Notes: generated by a model from the sequence alone, not told the origin. A stretch of DNA of 64,000 bases from Taylorella asinigenitalis ATCC 700933 (GCF_000687755.1 NZ_JHXN01000008.1:1-64000); one strand, 5' to 3'. Positions 53,019 to 64,000 are shown, counted from the stretch's first letter. Translations and numbers: made by a program.

Positions 53019-53595
53019 GACTTTGCTCACAGTCATAGAATTCTTACTAATTTTTGTGAGTGTAAATGCCACTTTAAATTACTTGTTTTTTAACTACTTT
53101 AGAAAATATGAGCTAAGAGATTTAATTCTGTCATTTGATGCATTTTATTTAAATACAAAGCAAACACGCACCGCATTATTTATAGCTGCATTCACAGCAG
53201 CCCTTTGGACTGAGACTATCTATGAGTCACTTTTTGTAAGCTTACTTTTGCTTATAAGTGTGATGGATTTACGTCTCAATCTAATCCCCTTAAGAAGCGT
53301 GATTTGCTTGGTAGCCCTAAAAGCCTTGTATGTAGGAGAACTTCTAGAACCCGCATTGGTGCTAATTGCAATACTAGTAATTGCTTTTTTTCCATCTGTA
53401 TTTATGCTAGGCACTGGTGACATTCTATTACTGTTAGCTCTAAAAGTGCATTTCAATACGTTAGAATGGCTTAATATGATTCTATTGGCTTGCATAATAG
53501 GGATTGTTTTCGGCCTTACGGTCCGCATAATATTGCATAAGAAACTTATCCCCTTTGGGCCATGCATTTGTTTTAGTGCTTGCGTATTTTTATGA
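53011..53595 (+). CDS. Minimal A24 prepilin peptidase (PilD-like)
   Basis: 194 residues, multi-span membrane protein. Catalytic Asp motifs are both present: VMDLRLNLIP and MLGTGDILLLLALK (GxGD); LIPFGPCICFSACV closes the family core. The N-terminal methylase domain with its zinc Cys pairs, normal in PilD (about 280 residues), is missing, replaced by a short region. It sits before coaE and zapD, the usual pilD place. It would still cleave type IV prepilins, perhaps without N-methylation. Confidence 0.8.
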   Translation: MHETLLTVIEFLLIFVSVNATLNYLFFNYFRKYELRDLILSFDAFYLNTKQTRTALFIAAFTAALWTETIYESLFVSLLLLISVMDLRLNLIPLRSVICLVALKALYVGELLEPALVLIAILVIAFFPSVFMLGTGDILLLLALKVHFNTLEWLNMILLACIIGIVFGLTVRIILHKKLIPFGPCICFSACVFL

Positions 53596-54227
53596 CTTGT
53601 TTAAAAGTAGGACTTACAGGCGGTATTGGTTCAGGAAAATCAACTGTCGCTGAATTTTTAGCTGAATATGGTATTACAGTAGTAGATGCAGATGCTGTTT
53701 CTCGTTCTCTTACGGCTTCAAATGGAGGGGCTATTGAGAAAGTTCGTGAAGAGTTTGGAGATGAATTTATCGATTCAAACAATGCCATGGATAGAACCAA
53801 GATGCGAGAATTGGTTTTTTCTAATCCTAAGCAGAAAGAAAGGCTTGAAGGCATTCTTCACCCCCTTATAAGAGAAACGATACTTGCAGAGCTAGAGGAG
53901 GTGGTACGCAGAGGCATTGCCCCCTTTGTAATTGCAGACATACCATTACTAATTGAATCCATAGACTTTTATAGGTCGGAACTAGATATCATTTGCGTGG
54001 TCGATTGTGATATTGAGACGCAAATTGAGAGGGTTGAAAAACGCAATAATTTCAATAGGACTAAAATAATTGATATCATTAATAGCCAAGCCAGTCGCGA
54101 AGAGAGGCTTGCTCATGCTGATTTTGTTATCGATAACGGTGCGGACGTAACTTTGGAAGCATTGAAACTTCAAGTGGAACAGTTGCATTTTGAACTGATG
54201 AGGCTTTGCGAAGATACAAACGCATAA
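53592..54227 (+). CDS. coaE: Dephospho-CoA kinase
   Basis: 211 residues from ATG 53592, overlapping the previous stop (ATGA). P-loop GLTGGIGSGKSTV; VVDADAVSR; VVDCDIETQIERVEKRN. Last step of coenzyme A synthesis. Confidence 0.95.
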   Translation: MTCLKVGLTGGIGSGKSTVAEFLAEYGITVVDADAVSRSLTASNGGAIEKVREEFGDEFIDSNNAMDRTKMRELVFSNPKQKERLEGILHPLIRETILAELEEVVRRGIAPFVIADIPLLIESIDFYRSELDIICVVDCDIETQIERVEKRNNFNRTKIIDIINSQASREERLAHADFVIDNGADVTLEALKLQVEQLHFELMRLCEDTNA

Positions 54228-54237
54228 AGGATTGATT

Positions 54238-54993
54238 TTGATTTTATACGAGCATCCGTTTAATGAGCGCACGCGATACATGATTCGCTTAGAGTATTTA
54301 TTTAAGCAGTTATTCGAGTTTTCAAGACTTCCCGAACCCATGTATCAGCACGTAGCTTTCTCGATATTGTTCGAGATATTGGATGTGTGCGAGCGCGGAG
54401 ATTGTCGCAATTGGGTTATACAGGAAATCGAAAAACAGAAAATCAATCTAGAATCTCTACGTAATCACCCAGACGTTCAGAAAAATTTGCTCGATGACAC
54501 TCTTAACAAACTTAATAGAGTTTCAAAAAATCTAACAGCTGTAAGTAAGCTAGGTGGTCATATGCGTGAATCAGAGTGGCTGATGTCACTTCGGAATCGC
54601 TTTGTGACACCAGGGGCGACATCGCCAATGGACAGCCCTTCATATAATGCTTGGATGAATGGAAGCGAATCTGAGCGACTTCAAGTGATGCGTAGTCTAG
54701 TTGATCCATTTATGCCGCTATACGATGCCATTGCCATGTCGCTTATGGTTTTGCGTGAGGCGGCGGAACCTACAGAAGAGGTGACGGGCTCAAGCGGTGT
54801 TTTCGAGAAATCCGTGGGTGGACGTATCTATCAAATGGTACGAGTATGGCTTCCGACTGGAGATAGGATTTACCCCGAGATGTCGGGAAACAAATACGTG
54901 GTCATGATTCGCTTTTTTAAAATTAATAAGGATTTTGAGCAATCCTTTATCAAGCATCCAATTCAATTCAAGATGGCACTTTGTCACGTTTAA
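54238..54993 (+). CDS. zapD: Cell-division protein ZapD
   Basis: The likely start is TTG 54238, six bases after AGGA, giving MILYEHPFNERTRYMIRLEY, which matches the family's N-terminus; a TTG at 54232 is too close to that site. 251 residues. Bundles FtsZ filaments at midcell. Follows coaE as in other Proteobacteria. Confidence 0.92.
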   Translation: MILYEHPFNERTRYMIRLEYLFKQLFEFSRLPEPMYQHVAFSILFEILDVCERGDCRNWVIQEIEKQKINLESLRNHPDVQKNLLDDTLNKLNRVSKNLTAVSKLGGHMRESEWLMSLRNRFVTPGATSPMDSPSYNAWMNGSESERLQVMRSLVDPFMPLYDAIAMSLMVLREAAEPTEEVTGSSGVFEKSVGGRIYQMVRVWLPTGDRIYPEMSGNKYVVMIRFFKINKDFEQSFIKHPIQFKMALCHV

Positions 54994-54995
54994 TC

Positions 54996-55853
54996 ATGGA
55001 TAATTTAAAAATTTTTGAAAAATTAAAGCATTCACGTCAGACGTGGCAGGAAAATCAAAAAGACTATCACGTAATTAGAGGGGTGCGTAGGCCGTCAAGA
55101 ACAGTTATCGGTGAAAATACAAAAAAACTGGTTTCCGCATTGTTTCCCCTTACGCTTGGGCCTTCGGATTTGCAATTTTCCAATGTGGAAAATTTCGTAG
55201 CCTTTACTATCAATAAAGTGCTTACCGTTTATATAGAGCAAGCCGCATTAGAATACGGATTGCTTGGTTGTGAGGATGACTCCGTAGAGATGTGTAAGAA
55301 AAGAGCACAAGAGAGTGTGGAGAAGTTTGCGGAGGCATTGCCAACGATACATGGCCTTGTAGAACGCGATGTAACTTCGGCTTATCGAGGAGACCCAGCC
55401 GCTAAAAGCTACGATGAGATACTGATGTGCTATCCAGGCATCCATGCAATGATTTACCATAGGATTGCACACGAGTTTTACAAGCTTGGGCTTACATTAA
55501 TCGCACGTATTATCTCTGAAATTTCGCATTCTGAGACTGGTATCGATATTCACCCAGGGGCTCAGATTGCGGGTGGCTGTTTTATCGATCATGGTACGGG
55601 AGTTGTTATCGGAGAAACGTGCATTATCGGCGAGAATGTGCGGATTTATCAGGCTGTAACTTTAGGGGCGAAAAGTTTTCCTGCGGATTTGGATGGGTCG
55701 CTTAAAAAGGGCTTATTGCGACACCCGATTGTTGAGGATAATGCTGTTATTTACGCTGGTGCTACAGTTTTGGGTCGTATAACGATTGGGAAGAATGCAG
55801 TTGTTCCAGGAAATGCTTGGATTACTAAAGACGTGCCAGCGGTGGAGAACTAA
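54996..55853 (+). CDS. cysE: Serine O-acetyltransferase
   Basis: 285 residues from ATG 54996. N-terminal helical domain, then the left-handed beta-helix with DIHPGAQIAGGCFIDHGTGV and VIGETCIIGENVRIYQAVTL. First step of cysteine synthesis. It occupies the place where yacG usually follows zapD, so a local rearrangement is possible. Ends 29 bases inside the convergent Nudix gene. Confidence 0.92.
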   Translation: MDNLKIFEKLKHSRQTWQENQKDYHVIRGVRRPSRTVIGENTKKLVSALFPLTLGPSDLQFSNVENFVAFTINKVLTVYIEQAALEYGLLGCEDDSVEMCKKRAQESVEKFAEALPTIHGLVERDVTSAYRGDPAAKSYDEILMCYPGIHAMIYHRIAHEFYKLGLTLIARIISEISHSETGIDIHPGAQIAGGCFIDHGTGVVIGETCIIGENVRIYQAVTLGAKSFPADLDGSLKKGLLRHPIVEDNAVIYAGATVLGRITIGKNAVVPGNAWITKDVPAVEN

Positions 55854-56865
55854 GCACAGCTATTCCATGAGCTCCATGCCTCAATGCCTCTCTAAAAGTA
55901 TCGGCATTCTGACCACCAATTGCAAATACAGGTATGGCACTCTCGGCCGCCCATTGCTCAAACTGGCTCCATCCAATAGGCTCAGAATCTGGATGCGAAG
56001 TTGTCTCTAAAACATGCCCCAATACAACAAAATTTGCCCCCAACTCATGGGCATATAGCAAGTCCGCCAAATTATGACAGGACACCGCAAGCAAGCCGCT
56101 CTCTGGCATGTCCTCTAGCTCCATCTCGATTGCATCCGCCGCTCTAAGGTGCAAACCGTCCGCTTCTTCTGCCCATGCCCTTGGATGACAGCTATTTACA
56201 AGCACCTTCGCCCCATATCGGTGGCAATGTTCCCGCATCTCATCCAAATATCGCTTCAATTCCTCAGTCTTAAGCACTTTAGCCGCAGCTGGTTCTCGAA
56301 ACTGAACGAGCCTCACACCCGCCTCAAGAGCTGCAGTCAATTTCGTCCAAAACGCAGTTTCACGAGGGGCTTGGCCCGCACCTTGGCCCGCACCATGGCC
56401 CGCACCATGACCCACGCCCGCACCTTCGTTCGAATCGAAAAAATTGCTGATCAGATAAACATCTCCAAAGGAGAGCCACTCTATGGGCTCCACGGAAGCT
56501 GGCAATAAATCTCGGTCCGTCGGCATCTGCGTAAACCACTCAAACGCCTGCTTTTCGAGACTTCGCAGCTCGCCGCTCCACTTAAAACATCGATAAAAAT
56601 GAAGAAGCACGTCTGTCTTAGGGTACTCATAGCTCATAGTCACCCACGGATAGGTGCTCTCGGGATCGAGCTCCACGCCTAGCTCTTCACGGAGCTCACG
56701 AATTACGGCTTCTTTAGGCGATTCACCTTCCTCAATCTTCCCGCCTGGAAACTCCCACCAACCGCTCCAAGACTTATCCTCGGGACGTTGAGCCATCAAA
56801 AATCGCCCCTCCGAATCGATTAGAACACAGGCCGAAACATTGAAAAAAGGTTTCTCTTCAGACAT
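55825..56865 (-). CDS. MutT-type Nudix hydrolase fused to a ThiE-like domain
   Basis: 346 residues from ATG 56865. N-terminal Nudix domain (about 1-135) with the box GGKIEEGESPKEAV...REELG (full GX5EX7REUXEE pattern). C-terminal TIM-barrel TenI/ThiE-like domain (about 165-346) with GVRLVQFREP, VLVNSCHPRAW and IGGQNADTF. The linker at about residue 148-165 is a Gly-Ala-His/Gln repeat (GAGVGHGAGHGAGQGAGQ). The fusion is known in Pseudomonas and relatives. Probable 8-oxo-dGTP sanitation; the second activity is uncertain. Confidence 0.88.
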   Translation of the reverse strand: MSEEKPFFNVSACVLIDSEGRFLMAQRPEDKSWSGWWEFPGGKIEEGESPKEAVIRELREELGVELDPESTYPWVTMSYEYPKTDVLLHFYRCFKWSGELRSLEKQAFEWFTQMPTDRDLLPASVEPIEWLSFGDVYLISNFFDSNEGAGVGHGAGHGAGQGAGQAPRETAFWTKLTAALEAGVRLVQFREPAAAKVLKTEELKRYLDEMREHCHRYGAKVLVNSCHPRAWAEEADGLHLRAADAIEMELEDMPESGLLAVSCHNLADLLYAHELGANFVVLGHVLETTSHPDSEPIGWSQFEQWAAESAIPVFAIGGQNADTFREALRHGAHGIAVLSSPPLARL

Positions 56866-57685
56866 GATTTGCAACCCAATATTTTACGAAGTGGGTGGCA
56901 ATGCGCCCCGATCTCGACCCTCTTTGTGTTGCCCATTGCAATGCCTCGGTGTGCGCTTCGGATGTTCTCTCTTTCGGCCAACCCATAGATATTAAGCCAT
57001 TGTCCACGACCTCGAGATATTCGCTTTGTGAGAATTGATAAAAAGAGATCCACAACCCAAATCTATCTGATAATGAAATTTTCTCTTCGCTTGCTTCACT
57101 AGCGTGAATTTCATTTTCGGAAAAAAATTCTGGCATAAGATGCCTGCGATTTGAGGTCGCATAAATGAGCACATTGGAGCTGCGGCGTGCAATAGAGCCA
57201 TCGAGAAGAGATTTAAGTTCTTTGTAGCTGACATCGCCTTCATCAAAAGAGAGGTCATCGCAAAATATAATAAATTTTTCGTCTCGCTCACGAAGAACGT
57301 CGACTAAATCCGATAGATAAATAAGATCAACTTTATCAATTTCAACTAGACGCAGCCCGCTTTCCGCATAGATAGTAAGCATGCACTTAACAAGAGAACT
57401 CTTACCTGTACCTCTTGCACCTGTGAGTAGCACATTGTTTGAAGGTTTACCCTCTAGGAAAGCTTTTGTATTTTTATCGATAATCTCATATTGGGTGGCA
57501 ATGTTCTGTAGGCTCTCTGGCCTTACTTCATCAAGATTTTTTATCGCTTCTAAATAAAATTTGTTTTGAATGGTTCGCAAACGGTAGGCCCAAGCTGACC
57601 AATCGACGGGCTTTGGAACTTGAGGAAGATAGAATTCCAGCTGCTCTAAAACCGTCATTGCCTTAGAAATAAACTCATCTTTCAT
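56858..57685 (-). CDS. DUF815 AAA-type ATPase
   Basis: 275 residues. Walker A LTGARGTGKSSLVK near 87, Walker B FIIFCDDLSFDEGD near 139, sensor IYATSNRRHLMPEF near 175, SDRFGLWISF near 206: all DUF815. Co-translated with the Nudix fusion (eight-base overlap). Role unknown. Confidence 0.9.
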   Translation of the reverse strand: MKDEFISKAMTVLEQLEFYLPQVPKPVDWSAWAYRLRTIQNKFYLEAIKNLDEVRPESLQNIATQYEIIDKNTKAFLEGKPSNNVLLTGARGTGKSSLVKCMLTIYAESGLRLVEIDKVDLIYLSDLVDVLRERDEKFIIFCDDLSFDEGDVSYKELKSLLDGSIARRSSNVLIYATSNRRHLMPEFFSENEIHASEASEEKISLSDRFGLWISFYQFSQSEYLEVVDNGLISMGWPKERTSEAHTEALQWATQRGSRSGRIATHFVKYWVANHV

Positions 57686-57727
57686 AATGTAAAATACAGA
57701 ATATCGTTAACCCAACTTGGAATCGTT

Positions 57728-58693
57728 TTGAGCATTAAAGAGATTTTTCAGCCCATATCGGAGGATATGAGTGCCGTCGATAAAGTAATTAGATCCCGAT
57801 TGAATTCTGATGTTGTTCTTATACGCACTATAGGTGAGTATATCATTAGTGCAGGCGGTAAACGTATACGTCCTGCTATGCTTTTAATGATGGCCAAGGC
57901 TTTGGGGTATGAAGGTAGCCTTCATCATTTAATGGCTGCCGTTATTGAGTTTATTCACACATCAACTCTTCTTCATGATGATGTTGTTGATGAATCGGAT
58001 ATGCGTCGAGGAGCTGCTACAGCAAATGCTGTTTTCGGTAATGCGGCGAGCGTGTTGGTGGGTGATTATTTATATTCGCGTTCATTTGAGATGATGGTAG
58101 AAGCTGATTCTATGCGTATTATGCAAATTATGTCAGAAGCGACTACTGTAATTGCCGAGGGGGAAGTTCTACAACTACTAAATGTTCATGATTCGAATGT
58201 AGATTTCGATCGATACATGAATGTTATTAAATCAAAAACCGCAAAACTATTTGAAGCTGCTACTCGAGTTGCAGCTGTTCTTGCGGGTGCAGATAAAGAG
58301 ACAGAACAACATGCAGCTTTATATGGAACACATGTCGGTACAGCATTCCAAGTGATAGACGATGTGTTGGATTATTCTGGATCAGCAGAAGATCTCGGAA
58401 AAAACGTAGGAGATGATTTGCGAGAGGGCAAACCGACATTGCCACTAATTCGTGTTATGCAAGTGGGTTCGCCTGAGCAAAAGGCTTTAATTCGTCACGC
58501 AATTGAAGAAGGTGATGGCGATTTTGAGAGAGTAGCCGAGGCTATTCGAAGTACCGATGCGATTGAATATACCAAAAGTATTGCCAAAGAGCAGGCAGAT
58601 ATTGCTATAGCCGCTTTAGATTCGCTAGCAGAATCACCTTATAAACAATCTCTTAAAGACTTAGTAACTTTTTCACTTGCAAGGACTCAATAA
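57728..58693 (+). CDS. ispB: Octaprenyl diphosphate synthase
   Basis: 321 residues from a TTG start with TTGGAA ahead. The two Asp-rich motifs [11 protein letters not shown] and [11 protein letters not shown] are present. Makes the ubiquinone side chain. Its stop overlaps ilvD by one base (TAATG), an unusual operon partner. Confidence 0.94.
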   Translation: MSIKEIFQPISEDMSAVDKVIRSRLNSDVVLIRTIGEYIISAGGKRIRPAMLLMMAKALGYEGSLHHLMAAVIEFIHTSTLLHDDVVDESDMRRGAATANAVFGNAASVLVGDYLYSRSFEMMVEADSMRIMQIMSEATTVIAEGEVLQLLNVHDSNVDFDRYMNVIKSKTAKLFEAATRVAAVLAGADKETEQHAALYGTHVGTAFQVIDDVLDYSGSAEDLGKNVGDDLREGKPTLPLIRVMQVGSPEQKALIRHAIEEGDGDFERVAEAIRSTDAIEYTKSIAKEQADIAIAALDSLAESPYKQSLKDLVTFSLARTQ

Positions 58694-60555
58694 TGCCTGA
58701 CTACCGCTCAAAAACATCTACTCACGGAAAACAAATGGCTGGAGCTCGGGCACTATGGCGTGCGACGGGCGTTAAGGATTCTGATTTCGGCAAACCGATA
58801 ATCGCAGTCGTAAACTCTTTTACGCAATTTGTGCCAGGGCATGTACATCTTAAGGATATGGGTCAGCTTGTGGCACGATGCATTGAAGCTGCAGGCGGTA
58901 TTGCAAAAGAATTTAATACTATCGCAATCGATGATGGTATTGCGATGGGGCATGGGGGGATGTTGTATTCATTGCCATCGCGAGATTTGATTGCGGATTC
59001 GGTGGAGTATATGGTGAATGCTCATTGTGCGGATGCAATGGTGTGCATTTCCAACTGCGATAAGATTACTCCAGGAATGCTTATGGCAGCGATGCGTCTA
59101 AATATTCCTACGATTTTTGTTTCGGGTGGTCCAATGGAAGCAGGAAGGGCCACACTTGTGACAGAGGATAAAGTTATAAAGCTTGATCTTGTTGATGCCA
59201 TGATTCATGGGGCGGATCCAGATATCGATAAAGATGATTTGTACGCAATTGAATCGAATGCCTGTCCAACATGTGGGTCCTGTTCGGGTATGTTTACGGC
59301 AAATTCTATGAATTGCTTGGCGGAAGCGTTGGGCCTTGCATTGCCAGGAAATGGGACTATCGTGGCTACCCATGCGAGTCGAAAAGCATTGTTTGAGCAA
59401 GCTGGTGAGCTTATTGTGCAATTAGCGAAGGCTTACTATGAGGAAGAAAATGATTCGGTGCTACCGAGGAGCATTGCCACTAAGGCTGCATTCGAGAATG
59501 CTATGGTCTTAGATGTTGCGATGGGCGGCTCTACAAATACTGTACTTCATATTCTCGCAATTGCACATGAGGCGGGCGTTGATTTTACTATGCATGATAT
59601 CGATGCGATTTCTCGGCGTGTGCCATGTCTATGTAAGGTGGCACCAGCTACTCAGAAATATCATATCGAGGATGTTCATCGAGCAGGCGGTATTTTGGGC
59701 ATTTTGGCGGAACTTAACCGAGCGAATCTTTTGAACACAGATGCATTGAATATCCATAGTGGAACTCTAGGAGATGCTATTGCGAATTGGGACGTGTTAG
59801 GTCCTAATTCGAATGAGGCTATATTGCAGTATTTCCGTGCGGCCCCAGGTCATGAAAAAACTACGCAGGCATTTTCGCAAAATTCTTACTACAAGGAGAA
59901 CGACCTCGATCGAGCAAATGGCTGTATACGTGATGTGGCACATGCATATTCCGCAGATGGTGGATTGGCTGTGCTTTACGGCAATTTAGCTGAAAACGGA
60001 TGTATCGTGAAGACTGCTGGTGTGGACGAGAGCATTCTTACATTTACGGGAACCGCTGTAGTATTTGAATCTCAGGATGATGCATCTGAAGGCATCTTAG
60101 GTGGTGCGGTTAAAGAGGGTGATGTTGTAATCATTAGATATGAAGGGCCTAAGGGTGGACCAGGCATGCAAGAGATGCTTTACCCTACTTCATATCTAAA
60201 AACGATGGGGCTTGGTAAGCAGGCGGCTCTTTTGACGGACGGTAGGTTTTCAGGAGGCTCCTCAGGTCTTGTTATTGGACATGCCTCACCTGAAGCAGCT
60301 GAAGGTGGCGCGATAGGTCTTGTTAAGAACGGCGATACGATTGAAATTGATATCCCAAATCGTACAATCCGTTTAGCAGTGTCTGATAATGAATTACGTG
60401 AGCGTCGTGAGGAGATGGAATCTCGTGGAGAAGATGCGTGGAAGCCTGTTTCACGAAATCGTGTGGTATCAAAAGCATTGCAAGCTTATGCCGCACTTGC
60501 AACCTCTGCGGACAAGGGTGCAATAAGAGATTTGTCTCAAATTAAACGTAAATAA
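58693..60555 (+). CDS. ilvD: Dihydroxy-acid dehydratase
   Basis: 620 residues. Fe-S ligand Cys in [11 protein letters not shown] and [37 protein letters not shown] near the C-terminus. Dehydrates dihydroxy acids in branched-chain amino-acid synthesis. The stop directly abuts the convergent obgE stop. Confidence 0.97.
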   Translation: MPDYRSKTSTHGKQMAGARALWRATGVKDSDFGKPIIAVVNSFTQFVPGHVHLKDMGQLVARCIEAAGGIAKEFNTIAIDDGIAMGHGGMLYSLPSRDLIADSVEYMVNAHCADAMVCISNCDKITPGMLMAAMRLNIPTIFVSGGPMEAGRATLVTEDKVIKLDLVDAMIHGADPDIDKDDLYAIESNACPTCGSCSGMFTANSMNCLAEALGLALPGNGTIVATHASRKALFEQAGELIVQLAKAYYEEENDSVLPRSIATKAAFENAMVLDVAMGGSTNTVLHILAIAHEAGVDFTMHDIDAISRRVPCLCKVAPATQKYHIEDVHRAGGILGILAELNRANLLNTDALNIHSGTLGDAIANWDVLGPNSNEAILQYFRAAPGHEKTTQAFSQNSYYKENDLDRANGCIRDVAHAYSADGGLAVLYGNLAENGCIVKTAGVDESILTFTGTAVVFESQDDASEGILGGAVKEGDVVIIRYEGPKGGPGMQEMLYPTSYLKTMGLGKQAALLTDGRFSGGSSGLVIGHASPEAAEGGAIGLVKNGDTIEIDIPNRTIRLAVSDNELRERREEMESRGEDAWKPVSRNRVVSKALQAYAALATSADKGAIRDLSQIKRK

Positions 60556-62192
<1,637 letters not shown>

Positions 62193-62304
62193 TTGATCTC
62201 CATATAGCCATATAGAAACCAACGGATATTAAATTTATTTAATTACATGTTTGTGAAAAATGTTGTAAATATATGAAACACTAGAAGTTTTTTTATGAAA
62301 CGTG

Positions 62305-62333
62305 TTGAAAAGATTACATTTATGGCTTAGAAT
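62305..62333 (+). promoter_or_regulatory. Sigma-70-like promoter in intergenic DNA
   Basis: TTGAAA, 17-base spacer, TAGAAT. No protein frame starts downstream before the terminator at 62393-62426, so it would give a short untranslated RNA. Confidence 0.55.
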
Positions 62334-62339
62334 CAATCC

Positions 62340-62426
62340 ATGTGTTGTTTAAAACATAGATCTCCTTTGAAAGTAAGTTGTATGTAGTGGTTAAACCCTT
62401 GGTTCTTATGAACTAAGGGTTTTTTT
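62340..62426 (+). ncRNA. Candidate small RNA of about 87 nt
   Basis: The stretch runs from a good promoter (62305-62333) to a strong Rho-independent terminator with no coding frame. It contains ATCTCCTTTGAAAG (62359-62372), whose CUCCUUU is complementary to Shine-Dalgarno sequences such as AAAGGAG, a feature of some base-pairing small RNAs. Not a family I can name. Confidence 0.45.
62393..62426 (+). terminator. Strong Rho-independent terminator
   Basis: AAACCCTTGGTTC-TTAT-GAACTAAGGGTTT is a 13-bp stem with one wobble pair, with seven T at its end. It ends the candidate small RNA and lies 48 bases before the next gene. Confidence 0.88.
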
Positions 62427-62473
62427 ATTCTATTTAGCCCCTATAATAAAGTTATAAGAAAAGGAGGTGACTT

Positions 62474-62752
62474 ATGAAAAAAGCACTATTAGGTCTATTA
62501 CTTGCAGCTGGTTCTACAGTTGCTTTCGGTCAAGCTGTTGGTTCAGGTAAAGGTGAGGTTCGTCGAATCGATACAGCGAAAAGTACTATCGCAATTAAGC
62601 ATGGTGAGATTGCAGATCTTGGACTGCCTGCTGTAACCTTGGTTTACGATATTCCTGCTAACTTATTAAGCGGTATTAAACCAGGGGATAAAGTTAGTTT
62701 TACGGCTAAACACGAAAACAAAAAATATATCATTACAGAGATTAAAAAATAA
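62474..62752 (+). CDS. CusF-like periplasmic protein without copper ligands
   Basis: 92 residues with a signal peptide cleaved after VAFG (AAGSTVAFGQA). The mature part follows the CusF five-strand barrel: GEVRRIDTAKSTIAIKHGEI, then LGLPAVTLVYDI, then GIKPGDKVSFTA. In CusF the copper site is His plus the Trp and Met residues of WPAMTM; here the segment is LPAVTL, so Trp and both Met are gone and only the His remains. AAGGAGGTGA is a very strong ribosome-binding site, and TATAAT at 62442-62447 is a likely -10. It probably does not bind Cu(I) as CusF does. Confidence 0.72.
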   Translation: MKKALLGLLLAAGSTVAFGQAVGSGKGEVRRIDTAKSTIAIKHGEIADLGLPAVTLVYDIPANLLSGIKPGDKVSFTAKHENKKYIITEIKK

Positions 62753-62801
62753 TTAAGTATTGATGTATTGCAGGACCATTGGTACAAAGTAATGCAAAAA
62801 A

Positions 62802-62827
62802 AGCCCTCGCACGATTTGAGGGCTTTT
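62802..62827. terminator. Bidirectional terminator between the CusF-like gene and hslU
   Basis: AGCCCTC, short loop, GAGGGCT flanked by A7 on the left and T4 on the right, between two convergent stops. Confidence 0.85.
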
Positions 62828-62830
62828 AAT

Positions 62831-64000
62831 TTATAAAACGTACTGCGATAGGTCTTGATCTTTCACGATATCTTGAAGCTTATCATTCACGTAAGTGTCA
62901 TCGATTGTTATCGTAGTTCCAGATTTTGAATCCGCATCAAATGATATCTGCTCAAGCAATTTCTCCATCACGGTATACAGCCTACGGGCACCAATATTTT
63001 CCATATTTTCATTCACTTCGTACGCAAGTTCTGCGATGCGACGAATGCCATCATCTGTAAAATCAAGCTTCACGTCTTCCGTCTCAAGAAGTGCGCAATA
63101 CTGCTTGATAAGCGAGGAGTCCGTCTCTTTTAAGATTCGCACAAAATCTTCTGTACTTAAAGCATCTAGCTCCACACGAATCGGCAAACGGCCCTGCAAT
63201 TCAGGGATAAGATCTGAAGGCTTACTAAGATGAAATGCACCTGAAGTTATAAATAGAATATGATCGGTTTTAACCATACCATATTTAGTTTTTACAGTAG
63301 TGCCTTCTATTAGTGGCAATAAATCCCTCTGCACGCCTTGACGAGATACATCCGCACTAGATTTTTCTGAATTCGATGTGATCTTATCGATCTCATCTAA
63401 AAACACGATCCCGTTTTGCTCTACGTTAACGATAGCTCTCTCACGAATATCTTCTTCATTAAGATGCTTCTCGGATTCTTCATCGGTAAGCACTTTAAGA
63501 GCTTTTTTAATATTCATTTTTTTCTTATTCTTTTTCTCTTTAGTAATGCTAGAGAATAATCCCTTAATGTTATCGCGCATATCATCCATCGCATCGATAC
63601 CAAGAATCTCCATTTGAACTGGAGGCGGTTTTACGTCGACTTCGATTTCCATATCGTCAAGCTGCCCTTCACGTAGTCTTTTGCGGAAAACCTGACGTGC
63701 AGTATTTTCTTCGCGTACAGGATTTCCATCAGAGTCGTGAGTAGGTGTCACGAGAATATCTAAAATCCTATCTTCTGCCGCATCTTGAGCAATCGATTTA
63801 ACGCGCTTCATATCGGCTTCGCGAAGCTGCTTAACAGATATATCTGTTAGGTCGCGAATAATAGTCTCAACATCGCGTCCCACATATCCTACTTCTGTAA
63901 ATTTTGTAGCTTCTACTTTGATAAATGGGGCTTTAGCGAGTTTCGCTAGTCGTCTAGCAATCTCAGTTTTCCCTACACCTGTAGGCCCAATCATCATGAT
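62831..64000 (-). CDS. hslU: HslU ATPase of the HslUV protease (5' end beyond window)
   Basis: At least 389 residues; the frame is open at the right edge, where [21 protein letters not shown] (Walker A) indicates about 50-60 N-terminal residues are outside. The I domain is visible (about residues 85-200 of this piece), then Walker [28 protein letters not shown], and the C-terminal DLSQYVL that docks into HslV. Unfolds substrates for the HslV peptidase. Confidence 0.97.
   Translation of the reverse strand: MMMIGPTGVGKTEIARRLAKLAKAPFIKVEATKFTEVGYVGRDVETIIRDLTDISVKQLREADMKRVKSIAQDAAEDRILDILVTPTHDSDGNPVREENTARQVFRKRLREGQLDDMEIEVDVKPPPVQMEILGIDAMDDMRDNIKGLFSSITKEKKNKKKMNIKKALKVLTDEESEKHLNEEDIRERAIVNVEQNGIVFLDEIDKITSNSEKSSADVSRQGVQRDLLPLIEGTTVKTKYGMVKTDHILFITSGAFHLSKPSDLIPELQGRLPIRVELDALSTEDFVRILKETDSSLIKQYCALLETEDVKLDFTDDGIRRIAELAYEVNENMENIGARRLYTVMEKLLEQISFDADSKSGTTITIDDTYVNDKLQDIVKDQDLSQYVL

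Overview
The window looks like chromosome from a low-GC betaproteobacterium of the Alcaligenaceae. The gene order (secB-grxC-rhodanese, gpmA-envC-ctpA-moeB, atpIBEFHAGDC, gatCAB divergent from mreBCD-mrdAB, DUF3460-scpA-panC, pilD-coaE-zapD, ispB) matches Bordetella and relatives. The base composition is much more AT-rich, and genes are packed with many 1-20 base overlaps, as in Taylorella. The genus is an inference from recalled gene order and composition, not from a search.

Region 1 (1-8.9 kb) is accessory and AT-rich. It holds two type VI secretion effector/immunity loci. The first is a DUF2778/Tlde1-like L,D-transpeptidase effector, interrupted by an in-frame amber codon, whose stop overlaps the start of a membrane protein running off the window. 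The second is a Tae4 amidase effector followed by four tandem, translationally coupled secreted paralogues, each an internally duplicated C...C unit resembling Tai4 immunity proteins, with a decayed single-unit relative upstream. Next come an ATPase + TOPRIM pair that resembles a phage-defence module and two DUF2569-like membrane paralogues.

Region 2 (8.9-26.2 kb) is core: secB, gpsA, grxC, a rhodanese, gpmA, envC, ctpA, moeB, an orphan TRAP binding protein, an M61 peptidase and the complete ATP synthase operon with a recognisable promoter and terminator. Region 3 (26.3-33.7 kb) has a HigBA-like toxin-antitoxin pair with a palindromic operator, a TRAP dctPQM operon with an internal attenuator, and a zinc regulon: His-rich COG0523 GTPase and zur, divergent from a small His-rich membrane peptide, znuC and znuB, with a Zur-type palindrome between them.

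Region 4 (33.7-50 kb) carries gatCAB-dapF-DUF484-xerC, divergent from mreBCD-mrdA-mrdB, then ftsEX and an amino-acid ABC transporter lacking an adjacent binding protein. Region 5 (50-64 kb) opens with a remnant of a polymorphic (CDI-type) toxin C-terminus plus an orphan immunity gene. It continues with panC, scpA, DUF3460, a stand-alone LuxR-type HTH peptide, a minimal prepilin peptidase, coaE, zapD, cysE, a MutT-ThiE fusion, a DUF815 ATPase, ispB, ilvD, obgE, a phytase-like pseudogene, a candidate small RNA, a CusF-like protein lacking its copper ligands, and hslU (cut by the window end).

Across the window the 9-mer GTGGCAATG / CATTGCCAC recurs about 25 times, and its 7-mer core about 55 times, by eye count. 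It lies on both strands and is read in different codon frames, which points to a DNA-level signal such as a DNA-uptake-type sequence.
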